A DNA stretch of 64,000 nt from Sorangium cellulosum (GTDB lineage Bacteria; Myxococcota_A; Polyangia; Polyangiales; Polyangiaceae). How positions within the stretch are numbered: the first letter of the stretch is position 1; every line of letters begins with the position of its first letter. This document shows, piece by piece, positions 10,332 through 18,968 of this stretch. The translations under genes were made by a program, and so were the position numbers. The notes under the pieces are model-generated. The model worked only from the letters and a program-made list of their open reading frames with translations. It was not told the DNA's origin and made no database searches. Location of the stretch: contig NZ_CP012673.1 in the NCBI RefSeq assembly GCF_002950945.1, positions 11,957,501-12,021,500 of the forward strand, given 5' to 3'.

Positions 10332-10862
10332 GTGGAAGAATCAGAGGACATCATCGAGCTCGCGCGTGTGATGCCTCGGGACCGCTTCGTACGCCGGGTG
10401 ACGAACCTGCTCCTCGTCGTGTCCGAGGCCGGACCGGACAGCCAGCCATTCGCTTTCCGGACGGTCGCCGCCTCGCCGGCGGCGCACCGGAAGCCGCCGC
10501 CCGCGCCGGGGCCGGCGAGCGACGTGTTCGAGATCGTCAAGGCGAAGGGCAATCCGTATCCCGATCAGATCTCGGTCGGCCGCACGCGCAACTGCGATGT
10601 GGTGCTGCGCCACCCCTCGGTGTCGAAGCTGCACGCGCACTTCCGGCAGGACGCGCAGCAGCGGCTCGTGCTCATCGACAACGGCTCACAGAACGGCACC
10701 CGCGTGAATGGCAAGCTGCTCTCCGAGAACGAGCCGCAGGAGGTCGCGGTGGGCGACGTGCTCCAGTTCGGCCGCCTGACGACCTCGCTGCTCGACGCGT
10801 CCCGCCTCTTCGACATCGTGCGCGAGCAGGCGCGCCTCGCCCGGGATATGGCGAACCGCTGA
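10332..10862 (+). CDS. FHA-domain phosphothreonine-binding protein
   Basis: A 176-residue soluble protein with a C-terminal forkhead-associated domain (about residues 75-150). Conserved residues are present: ISVGRTRNCDVVL (the GR), HPSVSKLHAHF (SxxH) and IDNGSQNGTRVNGK (NG). FHA domains bind phosphothreonine, so it is likely to read the output of Ser/Thr kinases, of which this window encodes three. The N-terminal 60 residues have no recognised domain. The start is a GTG. The gene is convergent with the TPR/PEGA gene; a 19-bp tandem repeat fills the gap between them. Confidence 0.85.
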   Translation: MEESEDIIELARVMPRDRFVRRVTNLLLVVSEAGPDSQPFAFRTVAASPAAHRKPPPAPGPASDVFEIVKAKGNPYPDQISVGRTRNCDVVLRHPSVSKLHAHFRQDAQQRLVLIDNGSQNGTRVNGKLLSENEPQEVAVGDVLQFGRLTTSLLDASRLFDIVREQARLARDMANR

Positions 10863-10870
10863 GCGCAGCG

Positions 10871-10946
10871 CCTGCGGCGGCGGTCGGGACCTGCGGCGGC
10901 GGTCGGGACCTGCGGCGGCGGTCGGGACCCGCGGCGGCGGTCAGAA
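10871..10946. repeat. Four-copy 19-bp tandem repeat between convergent genes
   Basis: Three exact copies of CCTGCGGCGGCGGTCGGGA and a fourth with three changes, spanning 10871-10946. The last copy contains the stop codon of the minus-strand TPR/PEGA gene (10941-10943). Such a GC-rich array between tail-to-tail genes is prone to slippage and could affect termination. Confidence 0.92.
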
Positions 10947-12845
10947 CCGGTATCCCACGGCGACGTTCGGAAAGAACATCGTGAACGTGCCGTGGGCCAT
11001 CTCCTCGAACACCACCTTCTTGCCCGACGCGCAGTGGACCGTCGGGCTCGACGCGTCGCACTGAGCGCTCACCACGTAGGTGTCGCCCGTCTCGTGCGGC
11101 GGGCCGTCGACGAGGAAGAAGCCGACGCCTAGGCCCGCGCTGACGCTGATCCGATCGAGCTTCAGCCGCAGCCTGATCTCCGGCATCGCGAACGGGGCCG
11201 CGGAGCGTACCGGGACGCCCCCGCGCTGCACGGCGACGGCGACCGTGGCGTTCTCGTCCGCGGCGGTGCCGGACACCGCGTCGCTGGTCTCGGCGAGCAC
11301 CACGCCGAGCCCGAGCGCGGCGCCGACGTCGATCCACGGGGCGAGCCCATAACGATAGCTGCCGCCGACCATCACGGTCACGCCGGCCATGTGGATGTCG
11401 TCGTGCATCGTGTACCGGATTGGTAGCTGTTCCAAGCTCCCGCGCGGATACGTGAAGGTCGTCTCCACGGAGCGGTCCAGCTCGGTCTGGAGGAGCAGGT
11501 ACCCCGCCGTGAGCTCGATGGCGGCGCCGACCGGGAACTCGTAGCTGCCGCGCAGGCCGGCGAGCAGCCCCGAGGGGCGCGAGACGCCGGAGCAGCGGAA
11601 ACGATCGCAGCTCCGCTCGGCGCCGCTGTCGAGCGACGTGGCGAAGGCGTAGCCGAACGCCCCCTCCAGCCGGAAGACACCGACCTTGCGGCCCCAGCGC
11701 GGGTGGCTCTCGTCGAGGGCGAGCGGCACGACGATATCGCCCGTCGTCGCCCTGTCGACGGTCGAGCGGATCGTGCGCGCGAAATAGCCAGGCTCGTGCG
11801 CCTCGAAGGTGTGGCGGCCGAGCGGCAGCGCGCCCCGCCATTGCCCCTTGCCGACCGGGACGCCGTTGATCGTCAGATCCGCGCTCAGCGGCTGGGCGAC
11901 GACGCGGAGCTCCTGCCCGAGCGGGCCAGCCTCGACCGTGGCGACGGCGGTCTGCCCCGCGATGACGTTCGCCTCGCGCGGCGCGGAGCCGAGATCGCCC
12001 CGGCGCACCGAGTAGAAATGCGGGCCGGGCGCGAGCGACCCCTCCCACGGCAGCTGCCCGATCAGCGCGCCGTCGACGTAGAGATCGGCCCCGACGAGGC
12101 GGTCGTCCTCGATCATCAGGCGGCCGGTGTTGGCGAGCGGCTCGAGCTTCGCGTCCACCGAGGTGGTCTCGGCGATCTTGAGGGAAAAGATCCGCTCGAA
12201 CGTGCGCCAGCCGTCCTTGACCACGCGGAGCGTGTGATCCCCGGGCACGAGCCGGATCGGGCCGGCTAGGGGGAGCCGGCCGCGCGGCCTGCCGTCGACG
12301 AGGACCAGGCCATCGACGTTCGAGGAGACGAGCACGTTGCCGATCCGCGACCGCAGCCCGGCGATCGCGGACGCGACGCCCCGGCGCTCCGCGTCGCCGA
12401 GCTCCGCGCGAAACTCGGTGAGCAGCGCCTCGTAGAGCTCGAGCGCCTCGTCGTAACGCCCGAGCTGATCGAGGCAGAACGCGGCATTGAGGGTGTTGGG
12501 CACCGACGCGACCAGCTGGCGCGACTTCACGTAGAGCTCGAGCGCGCGCTGGCAGTCGCCGATCTTGCGGAGCTCGTTCCCCTTCTGGAAGAGCTCCTTG
12601 GCCCGGGCGAGCGCCTCGTCGGCCGAGGCAGGCGGCGCGGTCGAATCGGACGGCGCGGGCGGCGCTGCGGACGCCGGCGGCTCGGGAGGCGCCGGCGCCG
12701 CGGCGGGCGGCGCAGCCGCGGCGCCGGCGGCAGGCGGGGCGCTCGCCGGGGCCTGCGCGTGGACCGTCGACGCGCGCGACGCGAGCGCCGCGGCGACGAG
12801 GCACGCCGCGGACGAGAGGCGCGGAGCGCGCGGACGGAGGATCAC
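10941..12845 (-). CDS. TPR/PEGA-domain envelope protein with outer-membrane-like C-terminus
   Basis: A 634-residue exported protein. The signal peptide region (SAACLVAAALASRASTVHAQA) is followed by a Pro/Ala linker, TPR-like helices (AKELFQKGNELRKIGDCQRA, DQLGRYDEALELYEALL) and three or more PEGA modules (VLVDGRPRGRLPLAGPIRL, LYVDGALIGQLPWEGSLAPG, LTINGVPVGKGQWRGALPLG). The C-terminal 250 residues look like a beta-barrel (GYAFATSLDSG, GVTVMVGGSYRYGLAPWIDV) ending in F (VAVGYRF). I chose GTG 12845 because it overlaps the stop of the upstream kinase gene (GTGA), implying translational coupling and a shared job. The frame is open farther upstream but only antisense-like or alternate-frame sequence is found there. 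Confidence 0.82.
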   Translation of the reverse strand: MILRPRAPRLSSAACLVAAALASRASTVHAQAPASAPPAAGAAAAPPAAAPAPPEPPASAAPPAPSDSTAPPASADEALARAKELFQKGNELRKIGDCQRALELYVKSRQLVASVPNTLNAAFCLDQLGRYDEALELYEALLTEFRAELGDAERRGVASAIAGLRSRIGNVLVSSNVDGLVLVDGRPRGRLPLAGPIRLVPGDHTLRVVKDGWRTFERIFSLKIAETTSVDAKLEPLANTGRLMIEDDRLVGADLYVDGALIGQLPWEGSLAPGPHFYSVRRGDLGSAPREANVIAGQTAVATVEAGPLGQELRVVAQPLSADLTINGVPVGKGQWRGALPLGRHTFEAHEPGYFARTIRSTVDRATTGDIVVPLALDESHPRWGRKVGVFRLEGAFGYAFATSLDSGAERSCDRFRCSGVSRPSGLLAGLRGSYEFPVGAAIELTAGYLLLQTELDRSVETTFTYPRGSLEQLPIRYTMHDDIHMAGVTVMVGGSYRYGLAPWIDVGAALGLGVVLAETSDAVSGTAADENATVAVAVQRGGVPVRSAAPFAMPEIRLRLKLDRISVSAGLGVGFFLVDGPPHETGDTYVVSAQCDASSPTVHCASGKKVVFEEMAHGTFTMFFPNVAVGYRF

Positions 12846-15580
12846 CACCGATCGACCGGCATCACCGCGGGCGGGGCCGGCGTCGCCGCCCCCGCGGCAG
12901 GGGGGGTGGACCCGCCGTCCGCGGGCGACGCGCCGGACGGCGCGCGGCGCGGCTTTGCGCGGCGAGGGCCCGGCTCGGGGGACGAGCTCGCGGCGGGGGC
13001 AGGACTGCCGGGGGACGAGCTCGCGGCGGGAGCCGGCGCGCTCGGCGGAAGCTCGAGGCGCTCGGGGTGAACCTTGCCGTCGCTCAGCATGTACACGGTC
13101 GCCTTCGTGGTCGCGCCGCCGCGGCTCACCTCGATCTCGAACATGTCGCCGGCGTTGCCCGTCAAATCGAGCCGGCCGTCGCTCACCTCGCGCGCCGCGC
13201 CGTCGACCCGCGCCGACGCGTCCTTCGGGAGCGACAAGGTCGCCGTGAACGGCGCGGGCGGCGCGGGCGGCGCAGGCGCGACGGGCGCGGCCGCCGCGAT
13301 GGCCGGAGCCGGCGCGCCGCCGTCGTCGGTCGTGGCGCGCAGGGCGAGGCCGCCGCCGATCACGGCGAGGGCGACGGCCGCGGCCCCGACGAAGCGCCGC
13401 CGCGCAGCGCCCGCGTGCGGCTGCGCCGCCGTGAACGAGCTGCCGCCGATCGAGCGCTCCTCCCCCTCGACGGAGCGGGCGAGCTTCACCTCGCGGCGCA
13501 GCACGGCGACCGGCCTGGCGCCGGCGCGGCGCTCCGGATCGACGCCGCGCAGCTGAGCGAGCGTGACGATCTCGGCGCCGTCCGCGTGCGGCTCGAGCGC
13601 GGCGATCAGGTCCTCCATGCTCTGCCATCGCTCGGCCGGGTCCTTGTGGAGGCCGCGGTGCACGACGGCGGCGAGGGCCGGATCGATCCACGGCGCCGCC
13701 TCGGCGAGCGGCGGGACGCGCTCGGTGCAGATCGAGAGCAGGAGCTCGGCGAGGGAGACGTCAGGATCCCAGGGGCAGCTCCCGCAGAGCGCCTGGTAGA
13801 GCGAGATGCAGAGGCTCCAGACGTCCGAGCGGCGATCGACGTCCTTCGCCATCTTCGCCTGCTCGGGGGACATGTAGATCGGCGAGCCGAGCACGCCGCC
13901 GGCGCGCGTGAGCTCGTGCGAGACGCCCTCCCCGGTGCGCTTCGCGATGCCGAAATCGCAGACCTTGACCACGATCCTGCGATCGCTGGAGGCGGGCGGG
14001 CGGATCGAGCCGGACGGGCGCTGCACCGACGGCGGCGGCACGACCGAGCCCGAGACGCGCTGCCCGGACGGCGGCGGCGCCACCGAGCCGGACGCGCGCT
14101 GCCCGGACGGCGGCGGCGCCACCGAGCCCGGCGTGCGCGGGATCGCGGCCTCGGAGGGCGCGTGGAGGAAGAGGTTCGCCGGCTTGATGTCCCGGTGCAC
14201 GGTGCCCTCGGCGTGGGCCGCCGCGAGCCCGCGCGCCGCCTGCATGAACACGCGCACGACGGGCGCCGGCTCCAGCGGGCCGCGCATCCGGAGGAGCTTC
14301 GCGAGATCGAGGCCGTGGAGCAGCTCCATGATGATGAACGGCGTCGCGAGCGTGAGATCCGTCCCGAGCTCGAACGTCTTCACGACATGCGGGCTCTGGA
14401 TCGCGGTCACCGCGCGCGCCTCGCGGATGAAGCGGCGCACGGCGTGATCATCCTGCCCGACGGCGCTCCGGAAGATGACCTTGGCCGCCACGCGCCGGCC
14501 GTCGGAGGACTCCGCCTCGTAGACGGCGCCCATGCCGCCGCGCCCGATCAGGCGGCGCACCGCGTAGCGGCCGCCGAGCTCGCGCCCGACGAGCGGATCC
14601 GTCTCGGCGTCGGCGCGCTCGGCGATCGCCTCGCGCAGCTCGGGATCGAGCGACCTCAGCATGTCGCTCGCGATCCGGTCCTCGCCGCCGCCGGCGGCGC
14701 GCAGCGCCTCGGCGAACGCCTCGATCGACGGGTAGCGCCGGTCCACGTCGCTGTGCAGCGCGAGCGAGAGCGCGGTCGCGAGGCGCGCCTCGATCCACGG
14801 GGCGCGATCCTGGATCGACGGGAGCTGCGCCAGCGACGCGAGCTGCACGTCCGCGCCCGTGTCGGCGGGGCCGAGCTCGGCCGTGTCCGGCGTGATGTCG
14901 AGCTCGGCCCAGGGCGAGGCGCCGCAGAGCATCTCGTAGAGCGTCGCGGCCAGACCGAACACGTCGCCGCGGACGTCCGCCGGGCGATCGCGCGGCCCCG
15001 ACTCCTCGCGGTGATGGCCGCTGCTCCTCGCCTTGCCCGGGCTGGAGGCCGCCGTGTCCACCCCCTTCGAGAGGCCGAATCCGAAGACGCGGACCCGGAT
15101 CTCGCCGTGGGGCAGGCGCTCCAGGAAGAGGCGCGGGGGCCGGACGTCGCGGTAGACGAGGCCCGCCGCGTGCACCGCGGAGAGCCCCGCGGCCGCCTGG
15201 AGCGCGATCCGCACGGCGACGTCGGGCGCGAGCGGGCCCGTCTCGGCCAGCAGGGCGGCGACGTCGGTGCCCTCGAGCAGCGGCATCACGAGGTAGGCGA
15301 GATCGCGCTCGAGATCGTGACCGGCGTCGATGATCGGGACGACATGGTCGTTGTCGATCTTCGACGTGACGCTCGCCTCACGGCTGAGCCGCGACAGCGT
15401 GTCCTCGGTGACGACCTCGGGCCTGAGCACCTTCAGCGCGACGCGGCGGCCGGACGGGCTCCGGGCCTCGAACACGACGCCGTGCCCCTGCGCGGAGAGG
15501 ACACGGACGATCCGGTATCCACCGGTCAGCGCGCCCCCCACGAGCGCCGTCGGATCCGTCAGAGGTGCTGTCCGCCCCAT
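12842..15580 (-). CDS. Tandem pseudokinase-kinase membrane protein
   Basis: About 912 residues. The first kinase-like domain (residues about 20-300) keeps the Lys strand VALKVL but has a weak Gly loop (SAQGHGVVFEA), YRDVRPPRLF in place of HRDxKxxN and VFGFGL in place of DFG, so it is probably catalytically dead. The second domain is intact: LIGRGGMGAVYEA, VAAKVIF, VHRDIKPANLFL, VCDFGIAK, YMSPEQAK. A transmembrane helix (FVGAAAVALAVIGGGLAL) is followed by a short exported tail with a PEGA-like segment. The pseudo-domain probably regulates its active partner. Starts at 15631 and 15592 are also in frame; ATG 15580 gives the most kinase-like N-terminus. It is coupled to the downstream TPR/PEGA gene. 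Confidence 0.85.
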   Translation of the reverse strand: MGRTAPLTDPTALVGGALTGGYRIVRVLSAQGHGVVFEARSPSGRRVALKVLRPEVVTEDTLSRLSREASVTSKIDNDHVVPIIDAGHDLERDLAYLVMPLLEGTDVAALLAETGPLAPDVAVRIALQAAAGLSAVHAAGLVYRDVRPPRLFLERLPHGEIRVRVFGFGLSKGVDTAASSPGKARSSGHHREESGPRDRPADVRGDVFGLAATLYEMLCGASPWAELDITPDTAELGPADTGADVQLASLAQLPSIQDRAPWIEARLATALSLALHSDVDRRYPSIEAFAEALRAAGGGEDRIASDMLRSLDPELREAIAERADAETDPLVGRELGGRYAVRRLIGRGGMGAVYEAESSDGRRVAAKVIFRSAVGQDDHAVRRFIREARAVTAIQSPHVVKTFELGTDLTLATPFIIMELLHGLDLAKLLRMRGPLEPAPVVRVFMQAARGLAAAHAEGTVHRDIKPANLFLHAPSEAAIPRTPGSVAPPPSGQRASGSVAPPPSGQRVSGSVVPPPSVQRPSGSIRPPASSDRRIVVKVCDFGIAKRTGEGVSHELTRAGGVLGSPIYMSPEQAKMAKDVDRRSDVWSLCISLYQALCGSCPWDPDVSLAELLLSICTERVPPLAEAAPWIDPALAAVVHRGLHKDPAERWQSMEDLIAALEPHADGAEIVTLAQLRGVDPERRAGARPVAVLRREVKLARSVEGEERSIGGSSFTAAQPHAGAARRRFVGAAAVALAVIGGGLALRATTDDGGAPAPAIAAAAPVAPAPPAPPAPFTATLSLPKDASARVDGAAREVSDGRLDLTGNAGDMFEIEVSRGGATTKATVYMLSDGKVHPERLELPPSAPAPAASSSPGSPAPAASSSPEPGPRRAKPRRAPSGASPADGGSTPPAAGAATPAPPAVMPVDRW
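13976..14131 (-). repeat. Four-unit 39-bp repeat within the second kinase domain
   Basis: Encodes four 13-residue units related to SGSVAPPPSGQRA, ending at DRR just before the DFG strand. It sits between the catalytic loop (HRDIKPAN) and the DFG motif, where most kinases have only 10-20 residues. The protein chain must loop this low-complexity segment out of the catalytic core. Confidence 0.85.
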
Positions 15581-16069
15581 GACCACAAGCATACGACGGC
15601 CCAGCGCGCCCCACAAAGCACGAGGTATCACGGGACATCGGAGGCGCGCTGCGTCGCCGCGCCGCCGCGCCGCCGCCCCCCCGCCGCCCCGCCCCCGCCG
15701 CGCCGGCAGCGAGCGCGCGCCCCGGCTCTGACGGCCCGGAGCGCCGCCGCTCGCCCGGGCGACGCCGGAGCCGGGAATGCGGAGGTGCGAGGAAGCGCAC
15801 GATCGCGCGCCGGACCGGTCGAGCGGGTCGCGAGGCGGCTCGCCGACTTCATTGTGGGCGCCACAACCGCAGATAGCGCGGTATTCAGACCCCCGGATAC
15901 GCGGTAAGCGCGCCGAATCATGGAAGAATCGCCTTGCCGGCAGGTGGATTACGACATTAGATTGCCGTCATTCAATTCGCCGCCGCTCGGCAATCGCCTG
16001 AGCAGGACTGGTTGTTCTCACGGCGCGCAGCGATGTGCGCCTCCCCCGCCAGGGGAGCTTGGAGGCACC
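15581..16069. other. Intergenic region between divergent kinase and peroxidase genes
   Basis: Nearly 490 bases with no supported gene. The part near the kinase (about 15660-15700) is very C-rich, with several runs of four or more C, so the opposite strand could form a G-quadruplex in the kinase 5' leader. The part near the peroxidase (15850-16010) is notably more AT-rich (for example GACATTAGATTGCCGTCATT) and probably holds the peroxidase promoter. A frame open from 15920 is an extension of the peroxidase gene without signal-peptide character. Confidence 0.4.
16061..16065 (+). promoter_or_regulatory. Ribosome binding site deciding the peroxidase start
   Basis: A perfect GGAGG lies 4 bases before ATG 16070, which starts a protein with a clear signal peptide. 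This favours 16070 over the in-frame upstream start at 15920. Confidence 0.75.
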
Positions 16070-17467
16070 ATGAGCCTGCGATCCATCGGGCGTTCGCTCG
16101 CCGCGCTGACGGCGTTCTTCGTTCTCATGCTCCTCCTCGCGCGCCCGGCGCGCGCCAGGGTCACCCACCTCGATCGGGCGCTCACGGAGGTGCTCGACCG
16201 ACATGGCTTCACTGGAGAGATCGAGTCGACCCTGGAGTCGCGTCTCGGGCGGAAGATCGATCGCAAGCTCGCGAAGCTCGGGCGAGACCTGTTCTTCGAC
16301 AGCATCCTCGGCCTGAACGACGACAACTCGTGCGCGGGCTGCCACGCGCCGGCCGCGGGCTTCGCCGACACCCAGTCCATCGCGATCGGCATCGAGAGCA
16401 ACGGCGTCGTCGGGCCGGGCCGCAGCGGCCCGCGCAACCAGCGCCGCACGCCCACGGTCATCAACACGGCCTTCTATCCGACGCTGATGTGGAACTCGCG
16501 GTTCTTCGCCGTGTCCGGCGACCCGTTCGACAACAGCCTGGGATTCTCGTTCACCTCGCCGGAGGGGATGTCGCTGTCCTCCCTGCCGCACCTGCTCAAC
16601 GCGCAGGCGTTCATCCCGCCGACCGAGATCACGGAGATGACCGGATACGATGGGCCGCCGTCGCACGATCTCGTGCGCGAGGAGGTCACGGAGCGCGTGA
16701 ACGACGCGGCGGAGTACCGCCGCGGCTTCGGCAAGAGCTTCAAGGAGGTGAAGCAGGGGGGCGACATCACCTACGAGATGATCGCGTCCGCGATCGCCGA
16801 GTTCGAGATGTCGCTCACGTTTGCGAATGCGCCCATCGACAGGTTCGCCCGTGGCAAGCGGAACGCCATGACGGAGGCGCAGAAGCGCGGCGCGCTGCTC
16901 TTCTTCGGCGAGGCCCGGTGCGTCCGCTGCCACGCGGTGTCGGGGGACTCGAACGAGATGTTCAGCGATTTCGAGCAGCACGCCATCGGCGTCCCGCAGA
17001 TCGCCCCCACCGACGATCCGGCGCTCTCGAACGTCGTCTTCGACGGACCCGGGGCCAACGAGGACTTCGGGCTGGAGCAGGTCACGGGCGACCGGGCGGA
17101 TCGTTACAAGTTCAGGACGTCGCCGCTGCGCAATGTCGCCCTTCAGCCCACGTTCTTCCACAATGGGTCGTTCACGTCGCTGGAGGGCGCCATCCGCCAC
17201 CACCTCGACGTCGTCGCGTCGGCCACGGAGTACACGACCGACCACCTCGCGCCGGACCTCCAGGGCGAGATGGGCCCGCTCGCCCCGGTCCTCGCCGCGG
17301 TCGACCCGATCCTCGCGACGCCGATCGAGCTCACGGAGTGCGAGATCGGGTGGCTGGTGGCCTTCGTCGGCGAGGCGCTGCTCGACCCGCGCGCGAGCGC
17401 GAAGGACCTCGAGCGGCTCATTCCCGACGAGCTGCCGAGCAGGCGTGAGATCCACGACTTCGAGTAA
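16070..17467 (+). CDS. Di-haem cytochrome c peroxidase / MauG family protein
   Basis: A 465-residue exported c-type cytochrome. The N-terminus has a signal peptide (LAALTAFFVLMLLLARPARA). Two haem-binding motifs are present, SCAGCH (about residue 90) and RCVRCH (about residue 285), the usual spacing for the CCP/MauG family. Other family features are KLGRDLFFDSILGLNDD before the first haem and RTSPLRNVALQPTFFHNGSF near the C-terminus. It probably reduces hydrogen peroxide or oxidises a protein partner in the periplasm. It is monocistronic, convergent with the small Cys-rich lipoprotein gene. Immediately after the stop, GAGTAATCTG is duplicated in tandem. Confidence 0.92.
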   Translation: MSLRSIGRSLAALTAFFVLMLLLARPARARVTHLDRALTEVLDRHGFTGEIESTLESRLGRKIDRKLAKLGRDLFFDSILGLNDDNSCAGCHAPAAGFADTQSIAIGIESNGVVGPGRSGPRNQRRTPTVINTAFYPTLMWNSRFFAVSGDPFDNSLGFSFTSPEGMSLSSLPHLLNAQAFIPPTEITEMTGYDGPPSHDLVREEVTERVNDAAEYRRGFGKSFKEVKQGGDITYEMIASAIAEFEMSLTFANAPIDRFARGKRNAMTEAQKRGALLFFGEARCVRCHAVSGDSNEMFSDFEQHAIGVPQIAPTDDPALSNVVFDGPGANEDFGLEQVTGDRADRYKFRTSPLRNVALQPTFFHNGSFTSLEGAIRHHLDVVASATEYTTDHLAPDLQGEMGPLAPVLAAVDPILATPIELTECEIGWLVAFVGEALLDPRASAKDLERLIPDELPSRREIHDFE

Positions 17468-17556
17468 TCTGGAGTAATCTGACGGCGGACACGACGGCGG
17501 ACACGAGGGCGGGCGCGGGGCGCCCACGGGGCCGTGCAGCCCGCGAGATCCTCCGC

Positions 17557-17907
17557 TCAGCGGGCGCCCAGGCAGCTGTCCAGCGTCTGCAGCTGGATGC
17601 TGCACTCCTCATTGTACAGCGTGGGGTCGCAGGTGTCCTCGGCGTGGTTGCGGCACTCGAGGTACGACTCCCGCGCGTCGTGGCAACCAGCCTCCTCGGC
17701 GGCCTCTGTGTCCTCGTCACACGCCGCCAGGCAGCTGTCCTCGTCCATGGTGTTGCCCGGGCACTCCGCGCTCCGCTCGCAGAGCTCAGGGCACCCCTCC
17801 TCGCCGTGACCGCTGCTACAGCCCACGGCGAGGAGGGCGAGCGCGGCGAGCGCGAGCCGCGCCGTCGTCGTGAATGCAGTCGTGAATGCTCTTGAGAATG
17901 CTGTCAT
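17557..17907 (-). CDS. Small Cys-rich lipoprotein
   Basis: A 116-residue lipoprotein: the signal LALAALALLAVGC ends in a good lipobox with the acylated Cys followed by SSGHGEEG. The mature part has about nine further cysteines spaced as in CPELCERSAECPG, CLAACDEDTE, CHDARESYLECRNH, CDPTLYNEECS, suggesting four disulfides. It is acidic. No enzyme motif; this style of short Cys-rich lipoprotein is common in myxobacteria. Function unknown. Confidence 0.75.
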   Translation of the reverse strand: MTAFSRAFTTAFTTTARLALAALALLAVGCSSGHGEEGCPELCERSAECPGNTMDEDSCLAACDEDTEAAEEAGCHDARESYLECRNHAEDTCDPTLYNEECSIQLQTLDSCLGAR

Positions 17908-18031
17908 TGCGCCAGGGTATCATGAGCGCAAGGCGGAGCGCTCGAGCGCATGTCGTGGGGCCGCGGCGGGCGCGCCGGCCCCGGGCGGCCGGCCCGATCG
18001 ACCGGGCGCGCCCCCGGGAGGGGCGCGCGGA

Positions 18032-18586
18032 TCAGGGCAGGAAGCGGGAGACGAAGCTCCACTTCGTCGAGCGGCCCGACTTCATGGCGAGGATCGTGGT
18101 CACGCCGATCACGCCCGCCGTGAGGGCGATGTTGAGCGGCCCCATGACGTTGAGGATCCGCTGCATCGCCACGGCCCTCTCGGGCGTACGCGGCGACGGC
18201 ATATCCCCGTCCTGGACGGGCACGGCGCGGCCGGGCGCCTGCTCGCTCATCTCCCGTCCGCTCAGCATGTTGACGAGGCTCGTCGCGAGCGTCGCGCCGA
18301 GCAGGACGTCCTTCACCCGCACGAGCGAGCGGGTCTCCGCGTCGATCGACCGACCCGAGATCACCGCCCGACCGAGGAACCAGGTGAACGCGGCGGTGCC
18401 GAGCGAGATCGCGTTGACGGCATTGTACCGCTGCCAGGCGTCGGCGAGCACCTTGCCCCGCTCGGCCTCGGAATGGATATCCCTGACCGCCCGGTGCAAT
18501 GCGATCCTCCCGAAGAGAGGGCCGCCGAACCCCGCGGCAAGACCGAGCTCATGCAGTACCCACGCAGATGTCGAGAGTGTAGCCAT
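18032..18586 (-). CDS. Hypothetical multi-pass membrane protein
   Basis: 184 residues with about four hydrophobic segments (HELGLAAGFGGPLFGRIAL, ISLGTAAFTWFLGRAVI, LLGATLATSLVNML, ILNVMGPLNIALTAGVIGVT). ATG 18586 is preceded by GAGGTGG at a good distance, whereas the upstream in-frame extension to 18838 is Arg/Pro-rich. A charged segment (HRAVRDIHSEAERGKVLADA) lies between the first two helices. I do not recognise the family and see no catalytic motif. Confidence 0.6.
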   Translation of the reverse strand: MATLSTSAWVLHELGLAAGFGGPLFGRIALHRAVRDIHSEAERGKVLADAWQRYNAVNAISLGTAAFTWFLGRAVISGRSIDAETRSLVRVKDVLLGATLATSLVNMLSGREMSEQAPGRAVPVQDGDMPSPRTPERAVAMQRILNVMGPLNIALTAGVIGVTTILAMKSGRSTKWSFVSRFLP

Positions 18587-18968
18587 ATCGTTCCACCTCG
18601 TCGCGACGCCCCAAGCAAGATCGTGCCCAGGGGCGGGCCGCGCTCCGTGCTCCAGGCCGTCGCAGGCGCGCCGGCTCAGCGGGGCGCAGCGGGACCCCGG
18701 GTGAGAAGCGGCGGTGTGGATCGGATCACGGCACGACGCCTGCTCGTCACCGGTCGAGGACGGCGCGCCCCGACGCAGCGAGGAGGGGGCCGCGAGGCCG
18801 GGTGTGCTCGTGGGATCATTGGCCACCCTGCGGGGCAACTTGCCTCATGCGCCGGCGCGCGGATGGCGCGGGCTGCCCGGGCTTCGCCGGGCGCCGCGGC
18901 GGCCCGCGCCGTGCTTGCCGCGCGGGCGAGGGGGCGCAGGCCCCGAGCAACGCCACGGGGAGAGCACC
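18587..18968. other. Intergenic region between membrane protein and caleosin genes
   Basis: About 380 bases between divergent starts. A small GC hairpin (GCCCGGGCTTCGCCGGGC) lies near 18874-18892. Nothing else identifiable; promoters for both genes are expected here. Confidence 0.3.

Noticed and set aside
10317..10332. Promoter with TATACT just before the FHA gene
   Set aside because: No convincing -35 at the right distance, so not listed as a promoter in its own right.
12846..13691. Upstream extension of the TPR/PEGA gene
   Set aside because: It overlaps the kinase gene in another frame and lacks PEGA or TPR character; GTG 12845 with the stop/start overlap and signal peptide is better.
17511..17525. 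GGGCGC-GGG-GCGCCC hairpin between the peroxidase and Cys-rich lipoprotein genes
   Set aside because: A six-pair stem without T tract is too weak to call a terminator here.
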